64,000 bases of DNA from Methylocapsa aurea (GTDB lineage Bacteria > Pseudomonadota > Alphaproteobacteria > Rhizobiales > Beijerinckiaceae): NCBI RefSeq assembly GCF_000746085.1, contig NZ_JQKO01000008.1, positions 163,046 to 227,045 of the forward strand. The letters are read 5' to 3'. Both the position numbers and the translations under genes were made by a program. Shown here piece after piece: positions 9,214 to 17,028 of the stretch (positions within the stretch are counted from its first letter, which is position 1; each line of letters starts with the position of its first letter). The notes under the pieces were generated by a model. It searched no databases. It worked only from the letters and a program-made list of their open reading frames with translations, and was not told the DNA's origin.

Positions 9214-9323
9214 AGGCTTTCTCCTTTCCGGAAGCTGAAGCATCTGCAAATTACCCGGTTTGGATCGGCCTACAACTGATATTGGGCGAAAGTTGGCCCT
9301 GGAATGGCGCAATTCCGGCCTCT

Positions 9324-9341
9324 GTGACCTTGATACAACAC
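9324..9341 (-). promoter_or_regulatory. Conserved upstream element of porin paralogue 2
   Basis: Minus-strand reading GTGTTGTATCAAGGTCAC, 111 nt before the start at 9213. It matches the elements of paralogues 1 and 3 at the TTGYAT and GGTCAC blocks. Confidence 0.5.
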
Positions 9342-9424
9342 GAAGGGATTGGAGATTGGCCGAGGCGCCTGCGCGAGCGCCAACAAACCCTGCCAAATGC
9401 TTAACCAATCCGCTAGGACAACAA

Positions 9425-9453
9425 AAAACCCGGCCTTTTGAAGCCGGGTTTTC
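9425..9453 (-). terminator. Terminator of porin paralogue 3 (bidirectional)
   Basis: AAACCCGGC and GCCGGGTTT pair around an 8-nt loop, with TTTTTTGT following on the minus strand and TTCTTTG on the plus strand. It lies 39 nt beyond the stop of the gene ending at 9492. Confidence 0.8.
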
Positions 9454-9491
9454 TTTGTGTTTCGCTGAGCGAGTCGCTCGATCGCTTGATT

Positions 9492-10298
9492 TCAGTATTT
9501 GGCGACGACCGGAGCGGGAGCGAAAGAATCAAACTTGTAGCTGAACCCGATCTGAACCTGATTTTGGGTATAATGATGCTTCACGTTCGCGCCGGGGAAC
9601 AACAGGCTTGGGGCCGGGAACGAATTGATGAGATAATCCGTGTAGCGCCCAAAATCGGAATAGCGATATTCCGCCTGGATCGACCAATTGTTGGTGATGG
9701 CGTATTCGATGCCGCCGCCGACCGTCCAGCCGGCGCGCGTTCTCGAAAGGTTGTCATAGCCGAGGAACGTCGAATAGCTGGTTTCAAGGCCGGTGAAGGC
9801 GGCGCCGCCGGTGGCGAATAACAGGACCCGATCGAAGGCGATGCCGGCGCGCAGGCGGATCGATCCTTGAACGTTCGCGCGGGTCGTGAATGTGGAGCCG
9901 GTCAAGAAGCCAGCGCCGAAATTCTGGCTGATGCTTGTCCCGTTGACATCGCCTTCGAGGCCAGCGACCCATTGGCCGATCTGCAGATTGTAGCCAAGAT
10001 GCGCGCCGCCGATCACGCCGCCTGGGTTGAAGTTGATCGGAAAGCTCGTGGCCGGAATGCCGGGGATCACGCCTTGGTCGGGAATGATGATATCGGGCGT
10101 GCCGGGGTCAAACAATGTGGCGCTATCGCGGCCCCAGCCGTAACCGACCTGACCACCGATGTAGAGGCCGGTCCAGGTGAAAATCGGCGCGGGCGGCAGA
10201 TAGGGCGGCGGCGGGGCGCGGGAGGGGAGATCGGCCGCGACAGCGGATCCAGCGAGGGCAACGGCGCCAGCCGATGCCAAGAGAACTTTGCGTAACAT
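9492..10298 (-). CDS. Omp25/31-type outer-membrane beta-barrel protein, paralogue 3
   Basis: 268-residue barrel protein. The start at 10298 is chosen by alignment to paralogues 1 and 2 (MLRKVLLASAGAVALAGSAVAADLPSRAPPP). The reading frame is open much further upstream, but that part lacks any family similarity. Framework strands are conserved (FTWTGLYIGGQVGYGW, IRLRAGIAFDRVLLFATGGAAF, VGGGIEYAITNNWSIQAEYRYSDFG) and the loops are unique (GTPDIIIPDQGVIPGIP). More diverged from paralogues 1 and 2 than they are from each other, so the duplication is older. Confidence 0.92.
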   Translation of the reverse strand: MLRKVLLASAGAVALAGSAVAADLPSRAPPPPYLPPAPIFTWTGLYIGGQVGYGWGRDSATLFDPGTPDIIIPDQGVIPGIPATSFPINFNPGGVIGGAHLGYNLQIGQWVAGLEGDVNGTSISQNFGAGFLTGSTFTTRANVQGSIRLRAGIAFDRVLLFATGGAAFTGLETSYSTFLGYDNLSRTRAGWTVGGGIEYAITNNWSIQAEYRYSDFGRYTDYLINSFPAPSLLFPGANVKHHYTQNQVQIGFSYKFDSFAPAPVVAKY

Positions 10299-10409
10299 GG
10301 GCTGTCTCCTTCTTTGAAACCTCAAGCTCCGGCAAATTACGCCGTTTGGGCTTGTCAACAACCCTTGCGGGTGCAAAAGGGGCCCCGGATGCGCGCTATT
10401 TGGAAGGCT

Positions 10410-10427
10410 GTGACCAGAATGCAACGT
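10410..10427 (-). promoter_or_regulatory. Conserved upstream element of porin paralogue 3
   Basis: Minus-strand reading ACGTTGCATTCTGGTCAC, 112 nt before the start at 10298. It keeps TTGYAT and GGTCACAG although most surrounding sequence has diverged, which argues for function. Confidence 0.5.
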
Positions 10428-10557
10428 TACGGATGTTGCGGAGCCCGCGAATCGCCGCCTTGCGCCGCGGTTGAGCAAATTGCCGCGGTTGGGAGGCGCG
10501 GCTCTCATGGGGTGAGGATCCGATAAGCCAGAGCTTTGCCCCTCGATCGCTTCCGGC

Positions 10558-10590
10558 AAAAAAAAAGAACCCGGCCGAAAATGGCCGGGT
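10558..10590 (-). terminator. Terminator of porin paralogue 4
   Basis: ACCCGGCC and GGCCGGGT form the stem. On the minus strand it is followed by TCTTTTTTTTT, a strong T-run. It lies about 105 nt after the stop at 10695. Confidence 0.8.
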
Positions 10591-10694
10591 CTGGGAATCA
10601 TTGTGGAAGGGTGGAAGCGGCTGTCTCGGGGGCCGCCTTGAAAAAAGGCGCGTCAATTGCCTCCGGGCCCGCCAGGCCTATAAAGGCCCACTGC

Positions 10695-11417
10695 CTAATA
10701 TCTTGCCGTCGCCGGCCCGGCAAACGGATCGAACTTGTAGCTGAAGCCGGCCCGGATCGCGTTCTCGGTCTCCTTATGGCGCACAATGGCGCCGGGTGCA
10801 GAATTATAGGGATAGTCCTGGACGGAGCCATAATCGGTGTAGCGATATTCGGCCCGGACCGACCAATTGCCGGTGAGGGCATATTCGATTCCGCCGCCGA
10901 CGGTCCAGCCGGCGCGGGTTTTCGATAGCGTGTCGTAGCCGAGGAAGCTCGCATAAGTGTTCTTGAGGCTGGCGAATGCGCCGCCGGCCGTCGCGTAAAT
11001 CAGGGCGCGGTCCAAAGCCACGCCGACACGGGCGCGGATCGACCCCTGCACCGGGATTTCCGTTCCGTAGGCGATGAAATTCGAGTTGAAAGTTTTCTTG
11101 TAGCCCGAACCCTCGACGTCGCCTTCCAGCCCGACGACGATCTGGTTGAATTGGGCGTTATAGCCAACGTGGGCGCCGCCAATGATCCCCGACGGACCGA
11201 AATGGCTGGAGTAAATGGCGAACGGACTGGCGACGGTGTATTCGTCATTGCCCCACGCATAGCCGAGCTGACCGCCGAGGTAGAGGCCGGACCAGGTGAA
11301 AAGCGGAACCGGCGGCGTATAGACGGGCGGCGCGTCGCGGTACGGAAGGTCGGCCGCGAGGGCCGGCCCGGCGATAGCGGCGAGAGCGGTCGCCGCCAAA
11401 AGCAACCTTCGAATCAT
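10695..11417 (-). CDS. Omp25/31-type outer-membrane beta-barrel protein, paralogue 4
   Basis: 240-residue, most diverged member of the array. The signal peptide MIRRLLLAATALAAIAGPALA is followed by AADLPYRDAPPVY and FTWSGLYLGGQLGYAW, and the C-terminus VRAGFSYKF... TARY is typical of barrel proteins. AAAGGGGA precedes the ATG at 11417; a TTG six codons upstream is a weaker alternative. Shorter loops make it smaller than its neighbours. The upstream region does not show the element shared by the other three, so it may be regulated separately. Confidence 0.9.
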   Translation of the reverse strand: MIRRLLLAATALAAIAGPALAADLPYRDAPPVYTPPVPLFTWSGLYLGGQLGYAWGNDEYTVASPFAIYSSHFGPSGIIGGAHVGYNAQFNQIVVGLEGDVEGSGYKKTFNSNFIAYGTEIPVQGSIRARVGVALDRALIYATAGGAFASLKNTYASFLGYDTLSKTRAGWTVGGGIEYALTGNWSVRAEYRYTDYGSVQDYPYNSAPGAIVRHKETENAIRAGFSYKFDPFAGPATARY

Positions 11418-11818
11418 TGATTTGTCCCCTTTCAAAGGTTCTCAGTTGTCAGAAGAAACTGTTCCAATCCAGCGAGGCGCGACCTGGAAAGGGAGTAACT
11501 TGGACAAATTGTTCTTGTGTCCGAGCCAGTGTAGCAATCCTTCTGCGCTGCAATTCCAAGGTTTGAGCCGCAGCGGGATCGATCGATGCAACATTTAGAT
11601 TTCATTACGTAAATATGATGGAAACTCCTTACCAAACTGTCTCGAAAGTTGCTTACCGAAATTTCTTGAAATTGAACTTTGTCGATGGATCTGTTAGCAG
11701 TTGCGGCGGGATGGCGCCAAGCAAGCGTCACGCGGCCGGAAGCATGGTCTGGTGGGATAGGATTGGGGGTAGGCCGGGCGCCGGCCTCGGGCAAAGCGGA
11801 GGTCGGTTGGCGTTAGAA
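11418..11818. other. Non-coding region between porin array and repeat
   Basis: Contains the presumed promoter region of porin paralogue 4. A 120-codon frame on the minus strand (11432-11794) has no signal peptide, ribosome site or recognisable motif and is not called. Nothing else stands out. Confidence 0.4.
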
Positions 11819-11900
11819 GGCGCCAGTTCGCATTAAGAAAGTGCGCTAAGGCAAAATGTGAAAGCCGCTTTTTGATTTTCACGGAATCTGAAAGCGCTTT
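11819..11900 (+). repeat. Palindromic repeat, family C copy 1 (partial)
   Basis: Shares the blocks CGCCAGTTCGC-TTAAGAAA-TGCG and GGAATC-GAAAGCGCTTT with the element at 16733-16834 and, inverted, with those at 19153-19255 and 34189-34276. It abuts the 5' end of the tRNA-Ser gene. Confidence 0.7.
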
Positions 11901-11903
11901 GCT

Positions 11904-11993
11904 GGAAGGGTGGCCGAGTGGTTTAAGGCAGCGGTCTTGAAAACCGCCGTGGGTGCAAGCCCACCGTGGGTTCGAATCCCACCTCTTCCGCCA
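11904..11993 (+). tRNA. tRNA-Ser (anticodon UGA)
   Basis: 90-nt gene with encoded CCA. Acceptor arms GGAAGGG and CTCTTCC pair (one G-T), the D-arm has GGCCGAGTGG, the anticodon stem GCGGT/ACCGC closes the loop CTTGAAA (anticodon TGA, reading UCN serine codons). A long class II variable arm (GTGGGTGCAAGCCCAC) and the TTCGAAT T-loop follow. It reads serine codons UCA and wobble partners. It is not next to any integrase. Confidence 0.97.
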
Positions 11994-12429
11994 ATGTGCC
12001 CCGCTGACTAAGTGAAATCAGAGCGTGTTTTGAGGGGGCTGCGGCGGCCTTGCAACTTTGCGATTGGCCTGCCCTGGCGAGTCGGCGGGGAAAATCTCGG
12101 ACAATCTGCCGCAGTCGCCGACGGGCTCGCGCCCTGCGCCATCCCATCAATCTTATCCGGCCCGCATCCGCCGCGCGCATCCGGTCGCGGTCTCTGCGGC
12201 AGGGGCGGCCGATCCGGCGCCGAAACCGACGTCGCTCCGATCGATGTGGCGTTGGGGCGGGCTGCAGGGGCCGCCGCGCGCCGCAAACCGTGGGGGCCGA
12301 GCGCGGATCGTGACGAATAGGGTCATGATCGTTGGCGGGACATTCGGAAGAGGCGAAGCTTTCGCGATTTGCCAGGAAACCTCCGGCTCGCACGTCATTT
12401 CTTAAATCGATTGAGAGGGGGGGACGCCA
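11994..12429. other. Non-coding region between tRNA-Ser and the metal ATPase fusion
   Basis: 436 bases without a supportable gene. Short open frames on both strands (for example 12012-12320 plus) are compositionally driven and carry no motif. The last 15 bases hold the purine-rich ribosome site (GAGGGGGGG) of the next gene. Confidence 0.4.
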
Positions 12430-15400
12430 ATGTTCAATGAGCGGACCATCCGCCGCGCGCTCATCGTCGTCGCGTTGACGGGGCTCGTCGTCGGGCTCGC
12501 CGCCGCTTTCGCGGGACGCGGCGGGCTCGCGCGCTGGATTTGGGCCGCCGGCTCCATTCCCGTGGCCGGGGCGCTGGCCGTCTCGATCGCGCGCGACGTT
12601 TGGGCCGGCAGGGTTGGCGTCGACGCGGTCGCGCTCTTGTCGATGGCGGCCGCTTTGGCGCTCGGCGAAACGCTGGCTGGAGCGGTTGTCGCCGTTATGT
12701 ATGCCGGCGGCGCCGCGCTGGAGGATTTCGCGGTCGGACGCGCCGAGCGGGATCTGAAATCGCTCGTCGATCGCGCGCCCCGCATTGCGCATCGGCGGAT
12801 CGACGGATCGATCGAAGATGCGCCGGTCGAGCAGGTTTCGATCGGAGACGCCCTTCTGGTCCGGGCCGGCGAGGTGGTTCCCGTTGATGGCCTGATCGCC
12901 AGCCCCAGCGCCTCTCTCGACGAATCGGCGGTGACGGGAGAGCCGATCCCGGTCGCGCGGCGAGTTGGGGAGGCGGCGCGCAGCGGCGCGATCAATGCGG
13001 GCGAGACATTCGAGATGCGGGCGTTGGCGAGCGCTGGCGAAAGCACCTATGCCGGGATCGTCAAAATGGTGGCGGCGGCGCAGACCGCCAAGGCCCCCTT
13101 CATTCGGATGGCGGATCGCTATGCGCTGCTGCTTTTGCCCGTGACGCTTCTAACGGCGGGCGCGGCCTGGGCGCTTTCGCATGACCCTATTCGAGGGCTG
13201 GCGGTGCTTGTGGCGGCGACGCCTTGTCCGCTGATCCTGGCGGCGCCGGTGGCGTTCATCGCTGGCGCCGCCCAGGCCGCCCAGCGCGGCATCTTGATCA
13301 AAGGCGGCGGCCCGCTCGAGGCGCTCGCCCGCGCCCATACCGTGATGTTCGATAAGACCGGGACGCTCACCGTTGGCGGAGCCCGGCTGGTCGCCGTCGA
13401 GACCGCGCCAGGCCAAGACCCCAATGAGGCGCTGCGACTTGCAGCCTCGCTCGAGCAAGCCTCGCAGCATGTCGTGGCGGGCGCCATCGTCGCCGCCGCG
13501 CGTGGAAAGGGCTTGGCCCTGGAGATCCCGGAAATGGTGCGCGAGACAATGGGATCCGGACTCGAAGGCGTCGTCGGCGGGCGCAAGGTCCGGATCGGTT
13601 CGCATCAGCTTGTCCATGGCGGCGCGCAGCCGGAGGAGTGGGCGGGCCGGGCGCTCCGGCGGGCGTCCTGGCGCTCCGCCCTCAGCGTCTTCGTTTCCGT
13701 GGAGGGGCGCATAATCGGCGCCTTGCTGCTCGCGGACGAACTGCGGCGCGAGACGCCGCGGGCTGTCCAGGCGCTGCGGGCCGCCGGCGTGGCGCGGATC
13801 GTCATGGTGACGGGCGATCGGGCCGACGCGGCCGAAACGATCGGCGCCGCGCTCGATCTCGATGAAGTGCTCGCCGACCGCGTCCCGTCCGATAAGGTCG
13901 AAGCCGTCGCCATCGAGCAGCGGCGCAACCCGACGCTCATGGTCGGCGATGGCATCAATGACGCTCCAGCCCTGGCGGCGGCCGATGTCGGCATCGCCAT
14001 GGGCGCGCGCGGCGCGAGCGCATCGTCCGAGGCGGCCGATGTGGTGATCCTCGTCGATCGGATCGATCGCGTTTCGGATGCGGTCAAAATCGCGCGCCGC
14101 ACGCGCGCCATCGCCCTGCAGAGCATTGTCGTGGGGATGGGGCTTTCCGGAATCGCCATGGCCGCCGCCGCGGCGGGTTGGCTCACTCCGGTCGCCGGCG
14201 CCCTGATCCAGGAGGGCATAGACGTCGCCGTTATCCTCAATGCGTTGCGGGCGCTGAGCCCGCGCCGGGCCTCGCACCGGCCAGCGATGCCGGCCGCCGC
14301 CGCCGGGGTTCTTCGCGCCGATCACGAAAGGCTCGACGCAAGTCTCGACCGTCTGCGCCAGATCGCGGACGCCTTGGATGACGCCGAAGCCGAGGCCGCC
14401 GTGGCCTATATTGTCGAGGCCAATCGCATTATCGGAACGCAAATCGTCGAACACGAACGCGACGACGAAAGCTCTGTCTATCCCCGGCTCGCGGGCTTCC
14501 TCGCGGACGACCACGGCCTATCCGCCATGAGCCGCGCGCATCGCGAGATCCTTCACCTCGCCAAGCTCCTGACGCGGCTGACGGATGGGCTCCGCCCACA
14601 CGAAACGGACCGATACCTGATCCGGGATGCGCAGCGCATCGTCGAATCGATCGAATCCCTCGTGCGCATGCATAATGCGCAGGAAGAGGACATCTACCAA
14701 CATGCGATCGCCGATTGGGACGGCGAGGCGCAATCGGTCGAGGGCGCGCAACCCGGAGCGATCAGCGCTGCCGAGCCGCAAGTCGCCGCGAAAACCAGCC
14801 GGGGCTGGCGAACAGCGGTCGCCGCGCTCGCCCTGCTGGTCGCTGGAGGCGGGGCGCTCTATTGGTCTTTGCGCTACGACCACGGCGCTCGCTATATTAC
14901 GCAGAAGCTCGATCGGGGGCCGGTGGCGCCCACTGTCCTTGCGAGCGGCGCGGTCCAGCCGATTATCGCGGCGGAAGTCACATCCCATGTGTCCGGAGCG
15001 ATCGAGGTTCTCTCCTGCGACGCCGGCGCAAAGGTAAGAGCGGGCCAGCTTTGCGCCAAGATCGATCCGCGCCCCTATCAGGATTCCGTCGAGCGGGCCA
15101 AGGTCGATCTCGCCACCGCCAAGGCGCGGCTGGAAATCGACAAGGCCGCTCTCGTTCGGGCAAAAGCGGCCCTCGACCCTAACGAGGCCAAGGCAAAGCG
15201 CCGCACCGCTTCGCGAAAGGCGTTGGAGGCTTCGAGGAAAGCGTATGAGCAGGCCTTGGCGCGGACAAGCCTCGGCGAGGCGTCGATCGCAAGGAGTCAA
15301 GCAGCTCTGGAGGCGTCCCAGATCGACCTTGCGCATACTGATATTATCTCGCCCATCGATGGGACGGTGGTGTCTCGCGCCGCCGAAATCGGTCAGATGG

Positions 15401-15975
15401 TCGAGGCGAACGCGCGGGCCCCCCTCTTTGCGATCGCAGCGAATTTCGCCATTATGCAGGTCGGCGCCAAAGTTGGCGAAACCGACATCGGCAAGATCAA
15501 GCTTGGCGACAAGGCCCGATTCGCCATCCAGTCGTTGCCGGACCATTTTTTCGCCGGAGAGGTGACGCAAATCCGTCCCTCGGCGCCGACGGCTGAGTCG
15601 GGCGCGGCCTATGATGTCGTCATAGCCGCGCCCAATCCGGATCTCTTGCTTGAACCTGGGATGATGGCGGCAATCACAATTGTGGGCGAGCGGCGCGACA
15701 ACGTCCTTCGCGCGCCGGATCGGGCGCTGCGCTTCAAGCCCGAGGATGCGGCGCTTCCGAACGGCGCCGTTGGGCAAGCGCCGCCCCCGGAGGGCTGGTC
15801 GCGCGTCTGGATCCTGCGCGATGGAAAGGCGATGCCGGTTTCGGTCCAACTTGGCTTAAGCGATGGCGTCTACGCGGAAATCGTCAAGGGAGACGTGCGG
15901 CCGGGTGACCAGGCGATCCTGGAAATTGTCGATGAGAGGCCCGCGCCATCAGGCGGGGCTCCGTCGAATAGATAG
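12430..15975 (+). CDS. P1B-5-type metal ATPase fused to a hemerythrin-like domain and a periplasmic membrane-fusion (HlyD/MacA-type) domain
   Basis: A single 1181-codon ORF with three modules. Residues 1-610 are a heavy-metal P-type ATPase: TGE (169-171), the metal-site motif TPC (264-266), DKTGTLT with Asp308, TGD (461-463), GDGIND (506-511) and the terminal helix QEGIDVAVILNALR. There is no N-terminal metal-binding domain. Residues about 628-760 are a hemerythrin-like four-helix bundle with likely ligands His632, His675, His704, His748 and Glu752. Residues 796-815 form a membrane helix, followed by a periplasmic adaptor: beta-sandwich/lipoyl halves at about 838-880 and 972-1000, a coiled coil at about 885-970, then a beta-barrel. 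TPC plus hemerythrin defines P1B-5 pumps linked to Fe/Ni export. The C-terminal adaptor fusion is the oddity; no ABC or RND partner gene lies nearby. Confidence 0.9.
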   Translation: MFNERTIRRALIVVALTGLVVGLAAAFAGRGGLARWIWAAGSIPVAGALAVSIARDVWAGRVGVDAVALLSMAAALALGETLAGAVVAVMYAGGAALEDFAVGRAERDLKSLVDRAPRIAHRRIDGSIEDAPVEQVSIGDALLVRAGEVVPVDGLIASPSASLDESAVTGEPIPVARRVGEAARSGAINAGETFEMRALASAGESTYAGIVKMVAAAQTAKAPFIRMADRYALLLLPVTLLTAGAAWALSHDPIRGLAVLVAATPCPLILAAPVAFIAGAAQAAQRGILIKGGGPLEALARAHTVMFDKTGTLTVGGARLVAVETAPGQDPNEALRLAASLEQASQHVVAGAIVAAARGKGLALEIPEMVRETMGSGLEGVVGGRKVRIGSHQLVHGGAQPEEWAGRALRRASWRSALSVFVSVEGRIIGALLLADELRRETPRAVQALRAAGVARIVMVTGDRADAAETIGAALDLDEVLADRVPSDKVEAVAIEQRRNPTLMVGDGINDAPALAAADVGIAMGARGASASSEAADVVILVDRIDRVSDAVKIARRTRAIALQSIVVGMGLSGIAMAAAAAGWLTPVAGALIQEGIDVAVILNALRALSPRRASHRPAMPAAAAGVLRADHERLDASLDRLRQIADALDDAEAEAAVAYIVEANRIIGTQIVEHERDDESSVYPRLAGFLADDHGLSAMSRAHREILHLAKLLTRLTDGLRPHETDRYLIRDAQRIVESIESLVRMHNAQEEDIYQHAIADWDGEAQSVEGAQPGAISAAEPQVAAKTSRGWRTAVAALALLVAGGGALYWSLRYDHGARYITQKLDRGPVAPTVLASGAVQPIIAAEVTSHVSGAIEVLSCDAGAKVRAGQLCAKIDPRPYQDSVERAKVDLATAKARLEIDKAALVRAKAALDPNEAKAKRRTASRKALEASRKAYEQALARTSLGEASIARSQAALEASQIDLAHTDIISPIDGTVVSRAAEIGQMVEANARAPLFAIAANFAIMQVGAKVGETDIGKIKLGDKARFAIQSLPDHFFAGEVTQIRPSAPTAESGAAYDVVIAAPNPDLLLEPGMMAAITIVGERRDNVLRAPDRALRFKPEDAALPNGAVGQAPPPEGWSRVWILRDGKAMPVSVQLGLSDGVYAEIVKGDVRPGDQAILEIVDERPAPSGGAPSNR

Positions 15976-16354
15976 GACGCCCCGCGCGCCGGCGCGGATC
16001 TCAGCGCCTGTTGCAGTTTGACGCTTGATGATTGCCGAACGGCGATGCCGCTGGTCGAAGGGGCGATCGACTTTTTCGGAATACAAGGCGTCGAAGGCCA
16101 GCACACTTTGATGAGAAATGCAGATTCTCCAATATATTTTTTGCAATGAGCGTCGATGCATCAAGTAGAATTTATAAATAGTCCTTGTATTTTTGCGGAT
16201 GCAGGGCTATGTTAGCTAGGTCGATACACGGTTAGATGACTTAGCTTTGCGCCTCAAAATGGCGAAGCCGATAATATCCTTGCCTGAAAAATGCGATTTC
16301 GACGGCCAGCGGTTTCGCGGGCAAGCTTAAACTATGTTTGTGAAAGGGGTTTCC
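15976..16354. other. Non-coding region upstream of the cold-shock gene
   Basis: AT-richer than its surroundings and without an open frame worth calling. It probably contains the promoter and a long 5' leader of the cold-shock gene, as is usual for cspA-type mRNAs, but I cannot point to clear -35/-10 boxes. Confidence 0.4.
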
Positions 16355-16567
16355 ATGACTAAGGGAACCGTTAAGTGGTTCAATTTCCAGAAGGGCTTCG
16401 GCTTCATAGAGCCGGATGACGGCGGCAGCGATGCTTTCGTCCATATCAGCGCCGTGGAGCGCGCCGGCCTCAGCGACTTGTGCGAAGGTCAGAAGGTGGG
16501 CTTTGAGCTCGTCGCTGACCGGAAGAGCGGCAAGATGTCGGCCGATAGCCTCAAGGTTCTGGACTGA
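16355..16567 (+). CDS. cspA: Cold-shock protein (CspA family)
   Basis: 70-residue OB-fold RNA chaperone. The start at 16355 is preferred over an upstream in-frame ATG because AAAGGGG lies 5 nt before it and the protein then begins MTKGTVKWFN as in the family. RNP1 (KGFGFIEPDDG) and RNP2 (DAFVHISAVE) are intact. It binds single-stranded RNA/DNA and melts structure at low temperature. It is a lone gene followed by dispersed repeats. Confidence 0.96.
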   Translation: MTKGTVKWFNFQKGFGFIEPDDGGSDAFVHISAVERAGLSDLCEGQKVGFELVADRKSGKMSADSLKVLD

Positions 16568-16587
16568 TTGCGCTCTCGGCGGCTCTG

Positions 16588-16730
16588 GAGCGCTTCCCGA
16601 TCAGATGGGTTCATCTGATCGAAAAGGAATCGCTTAGAGTCAATAAGTTAGAGCATGTTCTTATGAGACATCGGATATATCCGATGTCTCAATATCGAAA
16701 AAGTCGATCAACTTTTTTAAGAACATGATC
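16588..16730 (+). repeat. Compound palindromic repeat, family B copy 1
   Basis: First hairpin GATCAGAT/ATCTGATC at 16600-16620 within a GAGCGCTTCCC... frame. Second, larger structure has outer arms GAGCATGTTCTTA (16651-16663) and TTAAGAACATGATC (16717-16730) around a perfect 26-nt palindrome centred on GGATATATCC (16665-16690). Related copies lie at 30065-30210 and 39241-39355. Confidence 0.85.
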
Positions 16731-16732
16731 CA

Positions 16733-16834
16733 GAGCATTTTTGAGTGAAGCGGACGCCAGTTCGCGTTAAGAAAATGCGATGAAACAAAGAGCTATAGCG
16801 GCTTTCTGATTCCGTGGAATCCGCAAGCGCTTTA
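16733..16834 (+). repeat. Palindromic repeat, family C copy 2
   Basis: GAGCATTTTTGAGTGAAG... through GATTCCGTGGAATC to AAGCGCTTTA. It follows family B copy 1 directly. It aligns in reverse with 19153-19255 and 34189-34276. Confidence 0.8.
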
Positions 16835-16856
16835 GGATCCCAGCGCCGCCGACATC

Positions 16857-16993
16857 CAGCATCGTCTCAGAGCATCCGACCACGGATGTACTGGCGGTTA
16901 GTTCGTGACGATGCTGTCGCATGATGCCCGATGAGGCGCCTGTCGCCTCATAGCCCCGCGCGCCCCATAAAGGTCGCGGGGCATTTTGTTTTT
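16857..16993 (+). ncRNA. Candidate structured small RNA ending in a Rho-independent terminator
   Basis: No open frame, but four nested or consecutive helices can be drawn by eye. The outer stem is CAGCATCGTC (16857-16866) with GACGATGCTG (16907-16916), enclosing hairpin CATCCG/CGGATG (16873-16888). Next is hairpin ATGAGGCG/CGCCTCAT (16931-16951). A terminator stem GCCCCGCG/CGCGGGGC (16953-16982) is followed by ATTTTGTTTTT. The plus-strand T-run has no protein gene upstream that it would serve, because the nearest one (cspA) ends about 390 nt earlier beyond repeats. The 5' end is not defined. It converges on ilvD, 36 nt away. I do not recognise the RNA family. Confidence 0.45.
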
Positions 16994-17028
16994 CCGACCA
17001 GATCGATAGATCAGGCGCGCGGCCAGAC

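Noticed and set aside
11432..11794. 120-codon minus-strand frame upstream of porin paralogue 4
   Set aside because: It covers the presumed promoter region of paralogue 4 and has no recognisable protein feature.
11904..11993. tRNA-Ser as integration site of a genomic island carrying the metal-pump fusion
   Set aside because: No integrase, no duplicated tRNA 3' end and no composition change in the next 4 kb were seen.
12012..12320. 102-codon plus-strand frame between tRNA-Ser and the ATPase fusion
   Set aside because: No ribosome site, no motif, overlapping frames of similar length in all phases; typical of GC-rich non-coding DNA.
14700..14830. Split of the ATPase fusion into two genes with a hidden start at the linker
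   Set aside because: No Met codon or ribosome site occurs in the linker between the hemerythrin-like domain and the adaptor membrane helix, and the frame is continuous.
13150..15849. Two long minus-strand frames (13150-14514 and 14518-15849) opposite the ATPase fusion
   Set aside because: Antisense of a clear coding region with all motifs on the plus strand.
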